Shown: one piece after another, positions 55,471 through 64,000 of the stretch
Numbering within the stretch: position 1 is the stretch's first letter
Layout: each line of letters opens with the position of its first letter
Assembly: GCF_002198715.1 (NCBI RefSeq)
Contig: NZ_MWLK01000026.1
Coordinates: 106,791 to 170,790 of the forward strand
Length of the DNA stretch: 64,000 nucleotides
Direction: 5' to 3'
Origin: Rhodomicrobium sp. R_RK_3
Lineage (GTDB): Bacteria > Pseudomonadota > Alphaproteobacteria > Rhizobiales > Rhodomicrobiaceae
The notes under the pieces: generated by a model
Told to the model about the DNA's origin: nothing
Database searches by the model: none
What the model saw: only the letters and a program-made list of their open reading frames with translations
Program-made: the position numbers and the translations under genes

Positions 55471-55550
55471 CTCGCTCTCCTGAACACAATGTCCGGGAGA
55501 ACGCGTGCGATTTCTTGCCTTTACCACCGGCCTCATCCAGACTAGCACCC

Positions 55551-56207
55551 ATGAAGATGAAGCATGCAACCCGTTTTCGGGACCGGATCGAGGATGAAAT
55601 CGCGACCGGCCTGCTAAAACCCGGCGAGCGGCTGGATGAAATGTCGCTCGCCGAACGCTTCGGCGTCTCGCGCACGCCGATCCGCGAAGCGCTGCAGCAG
55701 CTTGCCGCAGGAGGCATGGTCGAGCTGCGGCCCAATCGCAGCGCCATCGTCAGCGCCCCCGATCCGACCCGGCTGATGGAGATGTTCGACGTCATGGCCG
55801 AGCTCGAGGCGATGTGCGGGCGGCTTGCCGCGCGCCGCCTGCTGCCGGAGGACGAGGCGCTGATGACCTCGACGCTCGCCGCCTGCCGCGTCGCCATGGA
55901 GGCGGGCGATCCCGACGCCTATTATTATGAGAATGAGCGTTTCCACGGCGCCATCTACGCGGCCAGCGGCAACCGCTTCCTCTGCGATCAGGCGCTCGCA
56001 CTGCACAAGCGGCTTGCCCCATTCCGGCGGCTGCAATTGCGCGTCCGCAACCGGCTGAAAACCTCGCAACGCGAGCATGAGGAGATTTTGGCCGCCATCC
56101 TCGAAGGCAATCCGCTCGCCGCCGCCGAAAGGCTGCGCGCTCACATCGCCATCCAGGGCGAACGCTTCGGCGATCTCGTCGCTTCGATGGAAAAAGCAAC
56201 AATGTAA
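55551..56207 (+). CDS. GntR family regulator (FCD type)
   Basis: 218 residues: N-terminal winged helix (IATGLLKPGERLDEMSLAERFGVSRTPIREALQQL) and a C-terminal FCD helical domain with metal/ligand residues (DPDAYYYENERFHGAIYAASGNRFL, HEEILAAILEGN). It is divergent to the TRAP/CoA transferase operon and should sense the imported acid or its CoA ester. Confidence 0.92.
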   Translation: MKMKHATRFRDRIEDEIATGLLKPGERLDEMSLAERFGVSRTPIREALQQLAAGGMVELRPNRSAIVSAPDPTRLMEMFDVMAELEAMCGRLAARRLLPEDEALMTSTLAACRVAMEAGDPDAYYYENERFHGAIYAASGNRFLCDQALALHKRLAPFRRLQLRVRNRLKTSQREHEEILAAILEGNPLAAAERLRAHIAIQGERFGDLVASMEKATM

Positions 56208-56300
56208 CAAAGCGGGTTTGGTTTCGCCCGCGATCGTGCTAGGGTGCGCTCCGATCCGAGGGGGATTTGCTCTCCTCTCGCCCGGAATTTGGAGTACCGG

Positions 56301-56648
56301 ATGGTGACTCGGAAGCGCCGGCCCAGATTAGTCAGCTTCGTCGCAACCTTGTTGCTGGCGCAGCTCGTGCTGGTGGCCGGGCATCTCCATCTCACCGGTC
56401 TGCGCGGCGACGCCATCGCCGCCGTCGCCGACAGCACCGGCCATAATTCTGGCGATCCGCATGACACGGGCGCGCCCTGTCCGGTCTGCTGGGTGCATGC
56501 CGCGGCGAATATGCTGCTCATGCCGCCGGCTGTGCCAGTTTTGCTGCCGGCGCAGATTTTCGCGGCCCGGCTCAGCCCGGCCCTGACCGGGCACGCCGCT
56601 CGCCTCGCCGCGACCGCATTCGACCCGCGAGCCCCTCCCGCAGCCTGA
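56301..56648 (+). CDS. DUF2946-like membrane/exported protein
   Basis: 115 residues: N-terminal hydrophobic segment (VSFVATLLLAQLVLVAGHLH), then GHNSGDPHDTGAPCPVC, a His/Asp/Cys cluster ending in CPVC that resembles the DUF2946 motif, and a final hydrophobic stretch. GGAG lies 6 bases upstream of ATG 56301. It begins the metal-type operon, 121 bp before the DUF2796 gene. A role in metal handling is inference from the Cys/His cluster and neighbours. Confidence 0.68.
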   Translation: MVTRKRRPRLVSFVATLLLAQLVLVAGHLHLTGLRGDAIAAVADSTGHNSGDPHDTGAPCPVCWVHAAANMLLMPPAVPVLLPAQIFAARLSPALTGHAARLAATAFDPRAPPAA

Positions 56649-56769
56649 TCTCCGACGGCTCCCCGCATAGGCCAAGCGCTATCGAGCGCGGGGCCGTCCC
56701 CAAGCGAGCCTTTCATGAAACCCCGGTGAGCAGCGCCAAGCGGCGAGGCCCCGAAGGAGAGAGATCAGC

Positions 56770-57369
56770 ATGCGTAGAACCAATTACCGACTTCTTGCAG
56801 CGGCGATCATCGCCAGCGTCCCGGCGATGGCGGCGGAAGAGCACCGCGAACTCGGGCCGCACGAGCATGGCCACGGCCGGCTCAACATCGTCATCGAAGG
56901 CAAGCGCGTCTCGATGGAGCTGGAAGTGCCCGGCGCCGACATTGTCGGCTTCGAGCATGAGGCCAGCACCACCGAGCAGAAGGCGACCGTCACCAAGGCC
57001 AAGGCGACGCTCGCCGACGCGCTGAAGATCTTCAAGTTCCCGGCCGCCGCCCATTGCAAGCTGGCCGATGCCAAGGTCGCGATCCAGGCAGAGGACGAGC
57101 ATGAGAACGAGCATGAAGCGGCCGAGGCCAAGGACGGCGATAAGGCCGAGGGCGAAGCGGAGGGCGGGGAGCATCATCATTCCGAGTTCCACGTCACCTA
57201 CGCCATCGACTGCGGCGCGCCCGAAAAGCTGACCGGCATAGACTTCAAATATTTCGACCATTTTGCCGGCGCGCAGGAGCTCGACATCAATCTGGTCACC
57301 GCGAAGGGCCAGACGCATTACGAGGTCACGCGCGACAAGCCCAATCTCAAGCTCGGCGAGATCGGCTGA
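56770..57369 (+). CDS. DUF2796 His-rich exported metal-binding protein (ZrgA-like)
   Basis: 199 residues with a signal peptide (LLAAAIIASVPAMA). Metal-binding signs are EEHRELGPHEHGHGRLNIV just after cleavage and an Asp/Glu/His-rich insert near 115-140 with GEHHHSEFHV. The fold matches DUF2796 (LEVPGADIVGFEH). Vibrio cholerae ZrgA belongs to this family and serves zinc uptake. The operon adds an ABC ATPase, permease and a DUF3299 protein. Confidence 0.87.
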   Translation: MRRTNYRLLAAAIIASVPAMAAEEHRELGPHEHGHGRLNIVIEGKRVSMELEVPGADIVGFEHEASTTEQKATVTKAKATLADALKIFKFPAAAHCKLADAKVAIQAEDEHENEHEAAEAKDGDKAEGEAEGGEHHHSEFHVTYAIDCGAPEKLTGIDFKYFDHFAGAQELDINLVTAKGQTHYEVTRDKPNLKLGEIG

Positions 57370-57376
57370 TACGCCC

Positions 57377-58126
57377 ATGGCCATTGCACAGGTCAAGGCC
57401 GTCACGCCGCAGGCGGCTCCGGACATCGTTACGATGTCCGGGGTCCGTTTCGCCTGGCCGCGCCGGGATGATTTCCGGCTCGCCATCGACGATTTCAAGC
57501 TGACCGAGGGCGAGCGGCTGCTGCTGATCGGCCCGTCCGGCAGCGGCAAGTCGACCTTCCTCAGCCTGCTCGCCGGCATCGTCACGCCGCAAGCGGGCAA
57601 GATCGACATTCTCGGCACCGACATCGCCCGCCTGCGCGGCGGTGCGCGCGACCGCTTCCGGGCCGAGCATTTCGGCATCATCTTCCAGATGTTCAATCTG
57701 CTGCCCTACGGCTCGGTGCTCGACAATGTGCTGCTCCCCTTGAGCTTTTCCGCCGAGCGGCGGAAGCGGGCGAGCGCGGGCGGCACCGCCGAAAGCGAGG
57801 CCGGAAGGCTGCTCGGCAAGCTCGGCATCGCACCGTCGCTGATCGGAGGGGCTTCGGCCGCGAGCCTCAGCGTCGGCCAGCAGCAGCGCGTCGCGGCGGC
57901 TCGGGCGCTGATCGGCGCGCCCCAGATCATCATCGCCGACGAGCCGACATCCGCCCTCGACCGCAACCGGCAGCAAGCCTTCCTCGACCTGCTCTTCGAG
58001 GTCGTCGCCGAGGCGGGCGCGACGCTCATCATGGTCAGCCACGATGAGAGCCTCGCTCCCCGTTTCAGCCGGGTCGTGCCGCTCGGCGAGATCGCGCGCA
58101 TCACAACGGGCGGAGACGCGGCATGA
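57377..58126 (+). CDS. ABC transporter ATP-binding protein (MacB/LolD type)
   Basis: 249 residues. Walker A GPSGSGKSTF, FQMFNLLPYGSVLDNVLLPL (LolD-type), signature SLSVGQQQRVAAARALIG, Walker B IIIADEPTSALD, switch His VSHDESLAPRF. It starts 7 bp after the DUF2796 stop and overlaps the permease by 4 bp. It energises the FtsX-type permease that follows. Confidence 0.92.
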   Translation: MAIAQVKAVTPQAAPDIVTMSGVRFAWPRRDDFRLAIDDFKLTEGERLLLIGPSGSGKSTFLSLLAGIVTPQAGKIDILGTDIARLRGGARDRFRAEHFGIIFQMFNLLPYGSVLDNVLLPLSFSAERRKRASAGGTAESEAGRLLGKLGIAPSLIGGASAASLSVGQQQRVAAARALIGAPQIIIADEPTSALDRNRQQAFLDLLFEVVAEAGATLIMVSHDESLAPRFSRVVPLGEIARITTGGDAA

Positions 58127-59382
58127 TCGTCTTCCGCCTCGCGTGGCAATCGCTCGCCAACCGCTGGCTGACGGCCATGCTGACCATCCTCGCTATCGCC
58201 TTCAGCGTCATGCTGCTGCTCGGCGTCGAAAAGGTGCGCACCGGCGCGCGGCAAAGCTTTGCCGACACCATCTCCGGCACCGACCTCATCATCGGCGCGC
58301 GCAGCGGCGCGCTCAATCTGCTGCTCTATTCCGTCTTCCGCATCGGCAACGCCACCAACAACATCACCTGGACGACCTATCAGGAGATCGCCCAGGCGCC
58401 GGATATCGACTGGATCGTGCCAATCTCGCTCGGCGACAGCCATCACGGCTTCCGCGTCATGGGCACGACGCCGGAGTACTTCGCCCGCTACCGCTATCGC
58501 CGCACCCATGCGCTGGAATTCGCGCAGGGCAAACCGTTCGCCGATCTGTTCGACGCGGTAATCGGCGCGGATGTGGCGGCAAAGCTCGGCTACAAGCTCG
58601 GCGACCGCATTGTCGTAGCGCACGGGCTCGGCTCGACCGGCTTCGTCGAGCATGACGACAAGCCGTTCCAGGTCTCCGGCATCCTCGCCAAGACCGGCAC
58701 GCCGGTCGACCGCACCGTGCATGTCAGCCTGGAGGCGATCGAGGCGATCCATATCGACTGGCAGAGCGGCGCGCGCATCCCCGGCCAGAGCATTTCCGCC
58801 GACGAAGTACGCAAGATGCCGCTGCCGCCCAAGGCGATCACCGCCGCGCTGATCGGGCTGAAATCCAAGCTCGGCGTTTTCCGCTTGCAGCGCGCCATCA
58901 ACGAATACCGGGCCGAACCGCTCTCGGCGATCCTGCCCGGCTCGACTTTGCAGGAGCTTTGGAGTCTGGTCGGCACGGCGGAAACCGCGCTTGCCGCCGT
59001 CTCGGTCATGGTCGTGGTGACGGCGCTGCTCGGCATGGTGACGATGATCCTGACGACGCTGAACGAGCGGCGGCGCGAAATGGCGATTCTGCGCTCGGTC
59101 GGAGCGCGGCCGGGCACCATCCTCGGCCTGCTGGTCGCGGAGGCGGCGCTGCTGATCGTCGCCGGTGTCGGGCTCGGCATCGCGCTGCTCTATGCCGCGC
59201 TGTTCGCATTGCAACCCTATATCGACCGCGTCTATGGCCTCTATATCGCCATCGAGCCGCTGAAACCGGGCGAATGGACCAGCCTCGCCGCGATCGTTTT
59301 TGCAGGCATCTTGACGGGCCTGCTGCCTGCCTTCCGCGCCTACCGCCTGTCGCTCGCCGACGGCATGACCGTCCGCACATGA
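58123..59382 (+). CDS. ABC transporter permease (FtsX/MacB type)
   Basis: 419 residues with an N-terminal helix (WLTAMLTILAIAFSVMLLLG), a large extracytoplasmic loop (about 40-270) and three C-terminal helices (TALAAVSVMVVVTALLGMVTMIL-like; NERRREMAILRSVGARPGTI between helices is the FtsX motif). Such permeases usually move substrates within the envelope or transmit signals. It pairs with the preceding ATPase. Confidence 0.9.
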   Translation: MIVFRLAWQSLANRWLTAMLTILAIAFSVMLLLGVEKVRTGARQSFADTISGTDLIIGARSGALNLLLYSVFRIGNATNNITWTTYQEIAQAPDIDWIVPISLGDSHHGFRVMGTTPEYFARYRYRRTHALEFAQGKPFADLFDAVIGADVAAKLGYKLGDRIVVAHGLGSTGFVEHDDKPFQVSGILAKTGTPVDRTVHVSLEAIEAIHIDWQSGARIPGQSISADEVRKMPLPPKAITAALIGLKSKLGVFRLQRAINEYRAEPLSAILPGSTLQELWSLVGTAETALAAVSVMVVVTALLGMVTMILTTLNERRREMAILRSVGARPGTILGLLVAEAALLIVAGVGLGIALLYAALFALQPYIDRVYGLYIAIEPLKPGEWTSLAAIVFAGILTGLLPAFRAYRLSLADGMTVRT

Positions 59383-59398
59383 GAGGAGATCCAGCCCC

Positions 59399-60004
59399 AT
59401 GAAAACGCTCATCAAGGCCGCCGCGCTGGCGATCCTGCTGACACCCACGCTCGCCCGCGCCGCCAGTTCGAGCGACGCGACGGAGCTGGGCTGGGCCGCG
59501 CTGATGCCGCCCGCCGCACCGGCCTCGTCGCAGCCCCAGATGCCGGGCGCGCCGTCGTCGGATGTGAAGTCGAAGAGTTTCGTCTTCGGCCAGCGCGCGG
59601 CGAGCCCGTTCGGCATCGAAGCGCCGGTGCAGCCGCAACAGGTGCCCGAAGCAAGCTGGATGGCCTATCGCTCGCAGCAGCCGGAATCCTCCGCGCCGCC
59701 CGCCGTGGTGCCGGAGCTCGACGGCAAGCGCGTCCGTATCGGCGGCTATGTCGTCGCCCTCGATTTTGACGCGACCAAGATCAAGGAATTCCTGCTGGTG
59801 CCCTTCGTCGGCGCCTGCATCCATGTGCCGCCGCCGCCGCCGAACCAGATCATCTATGTCAAGGCCGCCGATGGCTTCGAGGTCGCGGGCCAGTTCGATC
59901 CGGTCTATGTCACCGGCACGCTGAAGACGGCGCGTCAGTTCACCGGCCTTGCCGCGACGGGCTATACGATGGAGGCCGAAAAGGTGGAGATGCGCAAGGA
60001 ATAG
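59399..60004 (+). CDS. DUF3299 exported protein
   Basis: 201 residues with a signal peptide (LIKAAALAILLTPTLARAA). The DUF3299 core is present: VRIGGYVVALDFDATKIKEFLLVPFVGACIHVPPPPPNQIIYVKA. In other genomes DUF3299 proteins lie next to such DUF2796/ABC modules. AGAGGAG precedes ATG 59399. It closes the operon. Confidence 0.85.
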   Translation: MKTLIKAAALAILLTPTLARAASSSDATELGWAALMPPAAPASSQPQMPGAPSSDVKSKSFVFGQRAASPFGIEAPVQPQQVPEASWMAYRSQQPESSAPPAVVPELDGKRVRIGGYVVALDFDATKIKEFLLVPFVGACIHVPPPPPNQIIYVKAADGFEVAGQFDPVYVTGTLKTARQFTGLAATGYTMEAEKVEMRKE

Positions 60005-60063
60005 CGCGCCGTTACAAAGACATGCAATAATCCGCCGCCATTTTCCCCGCGAGGAGCACATGC

Positions 60064-60456
60064 ATGTCCGACATCATCTTCCACCTCATCAAGGATGCGC
60101 CCAAGCCGGTCGCGCCCTATAGCCACGTCGTCGAGGCGGGCGATTTTCTGTTCGTCACCGGCCAGCTCGCCACCGACCCGGACGACGATTCCCTGCCGAT
60201 CCCCGATGGCATCGAGGCGCAGACGCATAAGGTGATGGACAATCTGCGCCGCGCGCTTGCCGGCGTCGGCTCCGATTTCAGCCGCGTCGTCTTCGCCCGC
60301 GTCTTCCTCACCCAATTCGACCGCGACTATGCGGCGATGAACGAGATCTACCGTAGCTATTTCAAGCCCGACGCCTTGCCCGGCCGCACCACGGTCGGCG
60401 TGACCGGCCTCGCCCGCGGCGGCATCATCGAGATCGACATGATCGCCAAGCGGTGA
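60064..60456 (+). CDS. RidA family enamine/imine deaminase
   Basis: 130 residues with the RidA pattern: PVAPYSHVVEAGDFLFVTGQL, NLRRALAGVGSDFSRVVFARVFL, GRTTVGVTGLARGGIIEIDMI. RidA hydrolyses reactive 2-aminoacrylate and related imines in the cytoplasm. The usual Arg near the end is in the GRTT segment. GAGGAGC precedes ATG 60064. Confidence 0.9.
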   Translation: MSDIIFHLIKDAPKPVAPYSHVVEAGDFLFVTGQLATDPDDDSLPIPDGIEAQTHKVMDNLRRALAGVGSDFSRVVFARVFLTQFDRDYAAMNEIYRSYFKPDALPGRTTVGVTGLARGGIIEIDMIAKR

Positions 60457-60484
60457 TCCGCCTGTTGCGCGGACCTCCTGCGGA

Positions 60485-61312
60485 TCAATGCGCGATGAGG
60501 AGGGGGATTGCCGTCTGCTGCAGGAGCTGGCGGGTGGCGCCTCCCAGCAGCCATTCCCTGACCCGGGAGTGGCTATAGCCGCCCATGACGATGAGGTCCG
60601 CGCCGCGCCGCTCGGCTTCGGCGATCAGGGTGGCGCCGGTGCGTTGGTCGTTGCGCTGGGCAGGGCGCAGCTCGGCCTTAATGCCGTGATGAGCGAGATA
60701 GGCGATGAGATCGGAGCCGGGGACGATGGCGTCTTCCGCCGGAGCGGCGCCATGGATGACGAGCACCGTCACCCGCGACGCCTCGCCCATGAACGGCATC
60801 GCCTCGGCGACGGCGCGCGCCGCCTCCCGGCTACCGTTCCAGGCGATCAGTACGTGGCCGGGCAGGCGGATCGTGCTTCGGCCCGGCATCACATAAAGAT
60901 GGCGGCCGCCGCCGAACAAAATCGCCTCGACGAGATCTTCCGGGTCTTCCGCCTCGGCGTTTGGCCGCAGCGTCACGAAGCAATCCGACGTGCGCGCCTC
61001 GCGGATGGCGATCGAGGCGACGTCTTCGGGGAACGCGTCATGGCGGTGGATCTCGAAGGGCGCCTTGAGATCCAGCAGCCGTGAGCGAAGGTCCGCTTCG
61101 CGCGCGTCCCCGGCGCGCCGCGCCTGACGCAGGCGTTCCAGCACGCTGTAGTTGGGCGCTTCCAGATCGGCCGGCAGCGCCAGCAGAGGCAACACGTTGA
61201 AGAAAAGCGCGATGACGCGGCCACCGAACCGAAGGGCGATTGACTCGGCGACTGCGAGGCGCAGTTCGTCGGCCGCGCCTGCCTCGACCCGCACCAGCAC
61301 ATCCTTGATCAT
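60485..61312 (-). CDS. Universal stress protein, double-domain
   Basis: 275 residues with a degenerate N-terminal Usp-like half and a C-terminal UspA domain whose nucleotide-binding string is GADLIVMGGYSHSRVREWLLGG (G-x2-G-x9-G pattern, present as MGGYSHSRVREWLLGG). Double-domain Usp proteins are common in stress or low-oxygen regulons of Proteobacteria. It is divergent to the Crp-family gene, 380 bp away. Confidence 0.88.
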   Translation of the reverse strand: MIKDVLVRVEAGAADELRLAVAESIALRFGGRVIALFFNVLPLLALPADLEAPNYSVLERLRQARRAGDAREADLRSRLLDLKAPFEIHRHDAFPEDVASIAIREARTSDCFVTLRPNAEAEDPEDLVEAILFGGGRHLYVMPGRSTIRLPGHVLIAWNGSREAARAVAEAMPFMGEASRVTVLVIHGAAPAEDAIVPGSDLIAYLAHHGIKAELRPAQRNDQRTGATLIAEAERRGADLIVMGGYSHSRVREWLLGGATRQLLQQTAIPLLIAH

Positions 61313-61692
61313 GGCCGCACACCTTTCCGGTTCGGCGCCGCTTCATCCGGCTTAGGTCCGCCGGACACATCCGTCCTTGACCCGCATCAGTTTCGCTTTC
61401 GCGGGGCAGTCAGGCAAACGCGCGGATGGCGCGCCGCATGACGCTGAACAATCGGAATGCTTACCGATTTGTGAATAGATCCAGGCGTCTGCGATGCAGG
61501 CGCTCGTTATTTCAGAAAATTTCGTGTCAATTCAAGCCACGCAATATCCTCGTTGCTGGAGTGTTGACTTCGCAATAGCGTAAATCTACTCGGATATTTT
61601 TTCGCTATATGGCGGCACCGGCGTTATCGGCAAAGTGCTTGCTGCCCCTGAGGCTCAATTTTGGTCAAGTCAGTTTGCGTCAAGGAGCCCCC
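61313..61692. other. Divergent intergenic region usp-crp
   Basis: 380 bp between the universal stress gene (minus) and the Crp-family gene (plus). A/T-rich for this window in 61500-61610. No convincing FNR box (TTGAT-N4-ATCAA) was found; the nearest is TTGAC-TTCG-CAATA at 61564, which fits poorly. Promoters for both genes are expected here but not localised. Confidence 0.5.
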
Positions 61693-62373
61693 ATGGCATC
61701 GATAGGCTTTCCGCACGAGACCCATCTGGCCGGCGCGCCGCGCTTCGGTCACTTGCCGGCGCCGCTGGAGAAGTTCGACAGCACGGCGATCGTCAAGAGG
61801 GGTTGCCGGGGGCAGGAGATTTCCGCCCGCAATGCCAAGGTCGGCTATCTGTTCTTCGTCATGCATGGGGTCGCGCGCAAATTCGCCATCCAGTCCGACG
61901 GCCACCGGCGCATCGTCGACCTGCTGCTGCCGGGCGACATCGTCAGCCTGGATCGCGGACGCGGGGAGGACTTCTTTCTCGAAGCCGCGGTGAACGACAC
62001 GGTGATCGCCGGTTACACGCTGCGCCGCATCGAGGAGCTGACGGCCGGCGACGTGCAGTTCGCCCATAAGATTCACGAGATGATCCTGCAATGCGTCCGG
62101 CGGCTGGAGCGGCAGCTTCTGATCCAGGGTCGCGTCACCGCGCTGGAGAAAGTCGCCGGCTTCCTGCTCGAATTCGCCGGCCGCTTGACCGACGACGAGG
62201 CGGCGGCGGTCAGCTTGCCGATCAGCCGCTACGACATCGCCGATTTCATCGGCGTGTCCTCCGAGACGGTCTGCCGTTGCATGACCGAGCTGACCCGGCG
62301 CGGCGCCATCGCCCTGCCGAGACCGCGCGAGGTGAGGATCGTCAACCGCGCCGTGCTCGAGGACATGGAGTGA
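61693..62373 (+). CDS. Crp/Fnr family regulator (FixK-like, no Fe-S cluster)
   Basis: 226 residues: a cNMP-binding-type beta barrel (GYLFFVMHGVARKFAIQ, RRIVDLLLPGDIVSL) and an FNR-type HTH (YDIADFIGVSSETVCRCMTELTRRGAI). The N-terminal Cys cluster of FNR is absent, so it does not sense oxygen itself; it resembles FixK. In the recognition helix the usual ETVSR is ETVCR, which may shift DNA specificity. AAGGAG precedes ATG 61693. Confidence 0.9.
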   Translation: MASIGFPHETHLAGAPRFGHLPAPLEKFDSTAIVKRGCRGQEISARNAKVGYLFFVMHGVARKFAIQSDGHRRIVDLLLPGDIVSLDRGRGEDFFLEAAVNDTVIAGYTLRRIEELTAGDVQFAHKIHEMILQCVRRLERQLLIQGRVTALEKVAGFLLEFAGRLTDDEAAAVSLPISRYDIADFIGVSSETVCRCMTELTRRGAIALPRPREVRIVNRAVLEDME

Positions 62374-62384
62374 CGCGCGGCGGC

Positions 62385-62996
62385 TCAGGCAAGGCTCGCC
62401 AGCACTGCATAGCGGATTGCCTGGGCCAGCCGCTTCGTCCCCAGCCGCTCCAGCATGCGTCCGCGATGCGCCTCCACGGTGCGCACGCTGAGGCCGAGCT
62501 CATAGGCGATCATCTTGGTGGTGTAGCCCGATGCGAGCGCGTCGAGCACCTCATGCTCGCGCGAGGTGAGCGCGGTAAGACGGCGCGCGGCGTCGGCGGC
62601 GGCCTCGCTGACATCGCCTCTGACGATGCGGGAGACGGCGCTATGGATGGCCGAAAACAGCCTGCCGTCGTCGAAGGGCTTTTCGATGAAATCGGCGGCG
62701 CCGCCTTTCATGGCTTTGACCGCCATGCGCACGTCGGCGTTGCCGCTCATCATGATGACCGGCAGACTCACCGAGCGCTCCCTCAGGCATTGCTGCACCT
62801 CCAGGCCGCCCAGACCGGGCATTTGCAAGTCGAGCAGGACGCAGCCGCTTCGCAGGCCCGGAGCCGCCGCGACGAAGGTGGGCGAGGATTCGAAGGCCAG
62901 GACCTCATATCCGGCGGTGCGCAGCAGCCGCTCGAGCGAGCGCCGCACCGCGGGCTCGCCGTCAACCACGTAGATCATCGTCCGCGGCGCCATCAT
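62385..62996 (-). CDS. FixJ-like LuxR-type response regulator
   Basis: 203 residues: a receiver (phospho-acceptor Asp in VLLDLQMPGLGG, Lys in EKPFDDG, Ser in MMSGNADV) and a LuxR HTH (LTSREHEVLDALASGYTTKMIAYELGLS, VEAHRGRMLERLG). The acidic pair that holds Mg2+ is VVDGEPAVR instead of VVDDxPxVR, so the second Asp is Gly; phosphorylation may be altered. The start ATG 62996 follows GGGAG. No histidine kinase is adjacent. It converges on the Crp gene. Confidence 0.9.
   Translation of the reverse strand: MMAPRTMIYVVDGEPAVRRSLERLLRTAGYEVLAFESSPTFVAAAPGLRSGCVLLDLQMPGLGGLEVQQCLRERSVSLPVIMMSGNADVRMAVKAMKGGAADFIEKPFDDGRLFSAIHSAVSRIVRGDVSEAAADAARRLTALTSREHEVLDALASGYTTKMIAYELGLSVRTVEAHRGRMLERLGTKRLAQAIRYAVLASLA

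Positions 62997-64000
<1,004 letters not shown>

Noticed and set aside
56190..56300. Zur box before the DUF2946/DUF2796 operon
   Set aside because: Only a TGTAACA half site is visible; no dyad of the TGTTATN..ATAACA form.
61313..61692. FNR/anaerobox upstream of the FixK-like gene
   Set aside because: Best match TTGAC-TTCG-CAATA misses several invariant positions of TTGAT-N4-ATCAA.

Overview
The window is about 64 kb of GC-rich DNA with short intergenic gaps, many 4-bp ATGA/GTGA gene overlaps and no rRNA, tRNA, CRISPR array or insertion sequence that I could recognise. The gene content suggests an alphaproteobacterium of the Hyphomicrobiales/Rhizobiales type: an Irr/ICE-like iron box, a FixK-like Crp regulator next to a FixJ-like response regulator, many ABC and TRAP solute transporters, and DUF families common in that group. 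This assignment is inference; no rRNA gene is present to test it. The window looks chromosomal, with mostly metabolic and regulatory genes and dnaK at the right edge.

Layout. 1-2.2 kb: the end of a DUF899 gene, a VOC protein, a BNR/Asp-box propeller and a MoaD/ThiS-like protein. 2.2-10.6 kb (minus strand): a complete Wsp-type chemosensory operon in the order wspA-B-C-D-E-F-R, ending in a GGEEF diguanylate cyclase. 10.8-18.9 kb: a sensor kinase and an NtrC-like regulator that lacks GAFTGA, two tandem 17-bp dyads, an orphan amino-acid-type binding protein, an exported cyclase, then an exported transglutaminase, a TlpA thioredoxin and a VOC protein on the other strand. 19.0-23.4 kb: an iron uptake operon efeU-efeO-efeB plus a second EfeO-like gene, preceded by an Irr/ICE-like box. 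23.9-27.4 kb: a cupin, a DUF1345 membrane protein and a PBP1A. 27.7-34.5 kb: a LysR regulator and a ydcSTUV-W-like polyamine/aminobutyraldehyde locus. 34.6-40.1 kb: a liv-type branched-chain transporter with a divergent IclR regulator.

40.2-42.1 kb: DUF3775, a type 5 uracil-DNA glycosylase and a cytoplasmic DsbA-like protein. 42.5-47.3 kb: a protease operon (small exported protein, metzincin, catalytic M16, non-catalytic M16). 47.3-49.4 kb: an unfamiliar two-gene module with DUF6745 and a small exported protein. 49.6-51.1 kb: DUF3108 and an Lrp regulator. 51.1-56.2 kb: a CoA transferase with a TRAP transporter and a divergent GntR. 56.3-60.0 kb: a metal-type ABC module with a His-rich DUF2796 protein. 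60.1-64.0 kb: RidA, a universal stress protein, a FixK-like and a FixJ-like regulator, a long non-coding stretch and the start of dnaK.

Small dispersed repeats lie at 1783-1833, 23439-23570 and 30096-30222 (family 1) and at 29907-30020 and 34485-34594 (family 2). Several regulator/target pairs have inverted repeats exactly where an operator is expected (13852-13898, 19050-19064, 28585-28619, 39223-39239, 55457-55470). The most unusual items are the Wsp operon in this background, the GAFTGA-less regulator with its tandem dyads and orphan exported genes, the paired M16/metzincin operon, and the DUF6745 two-gene module.
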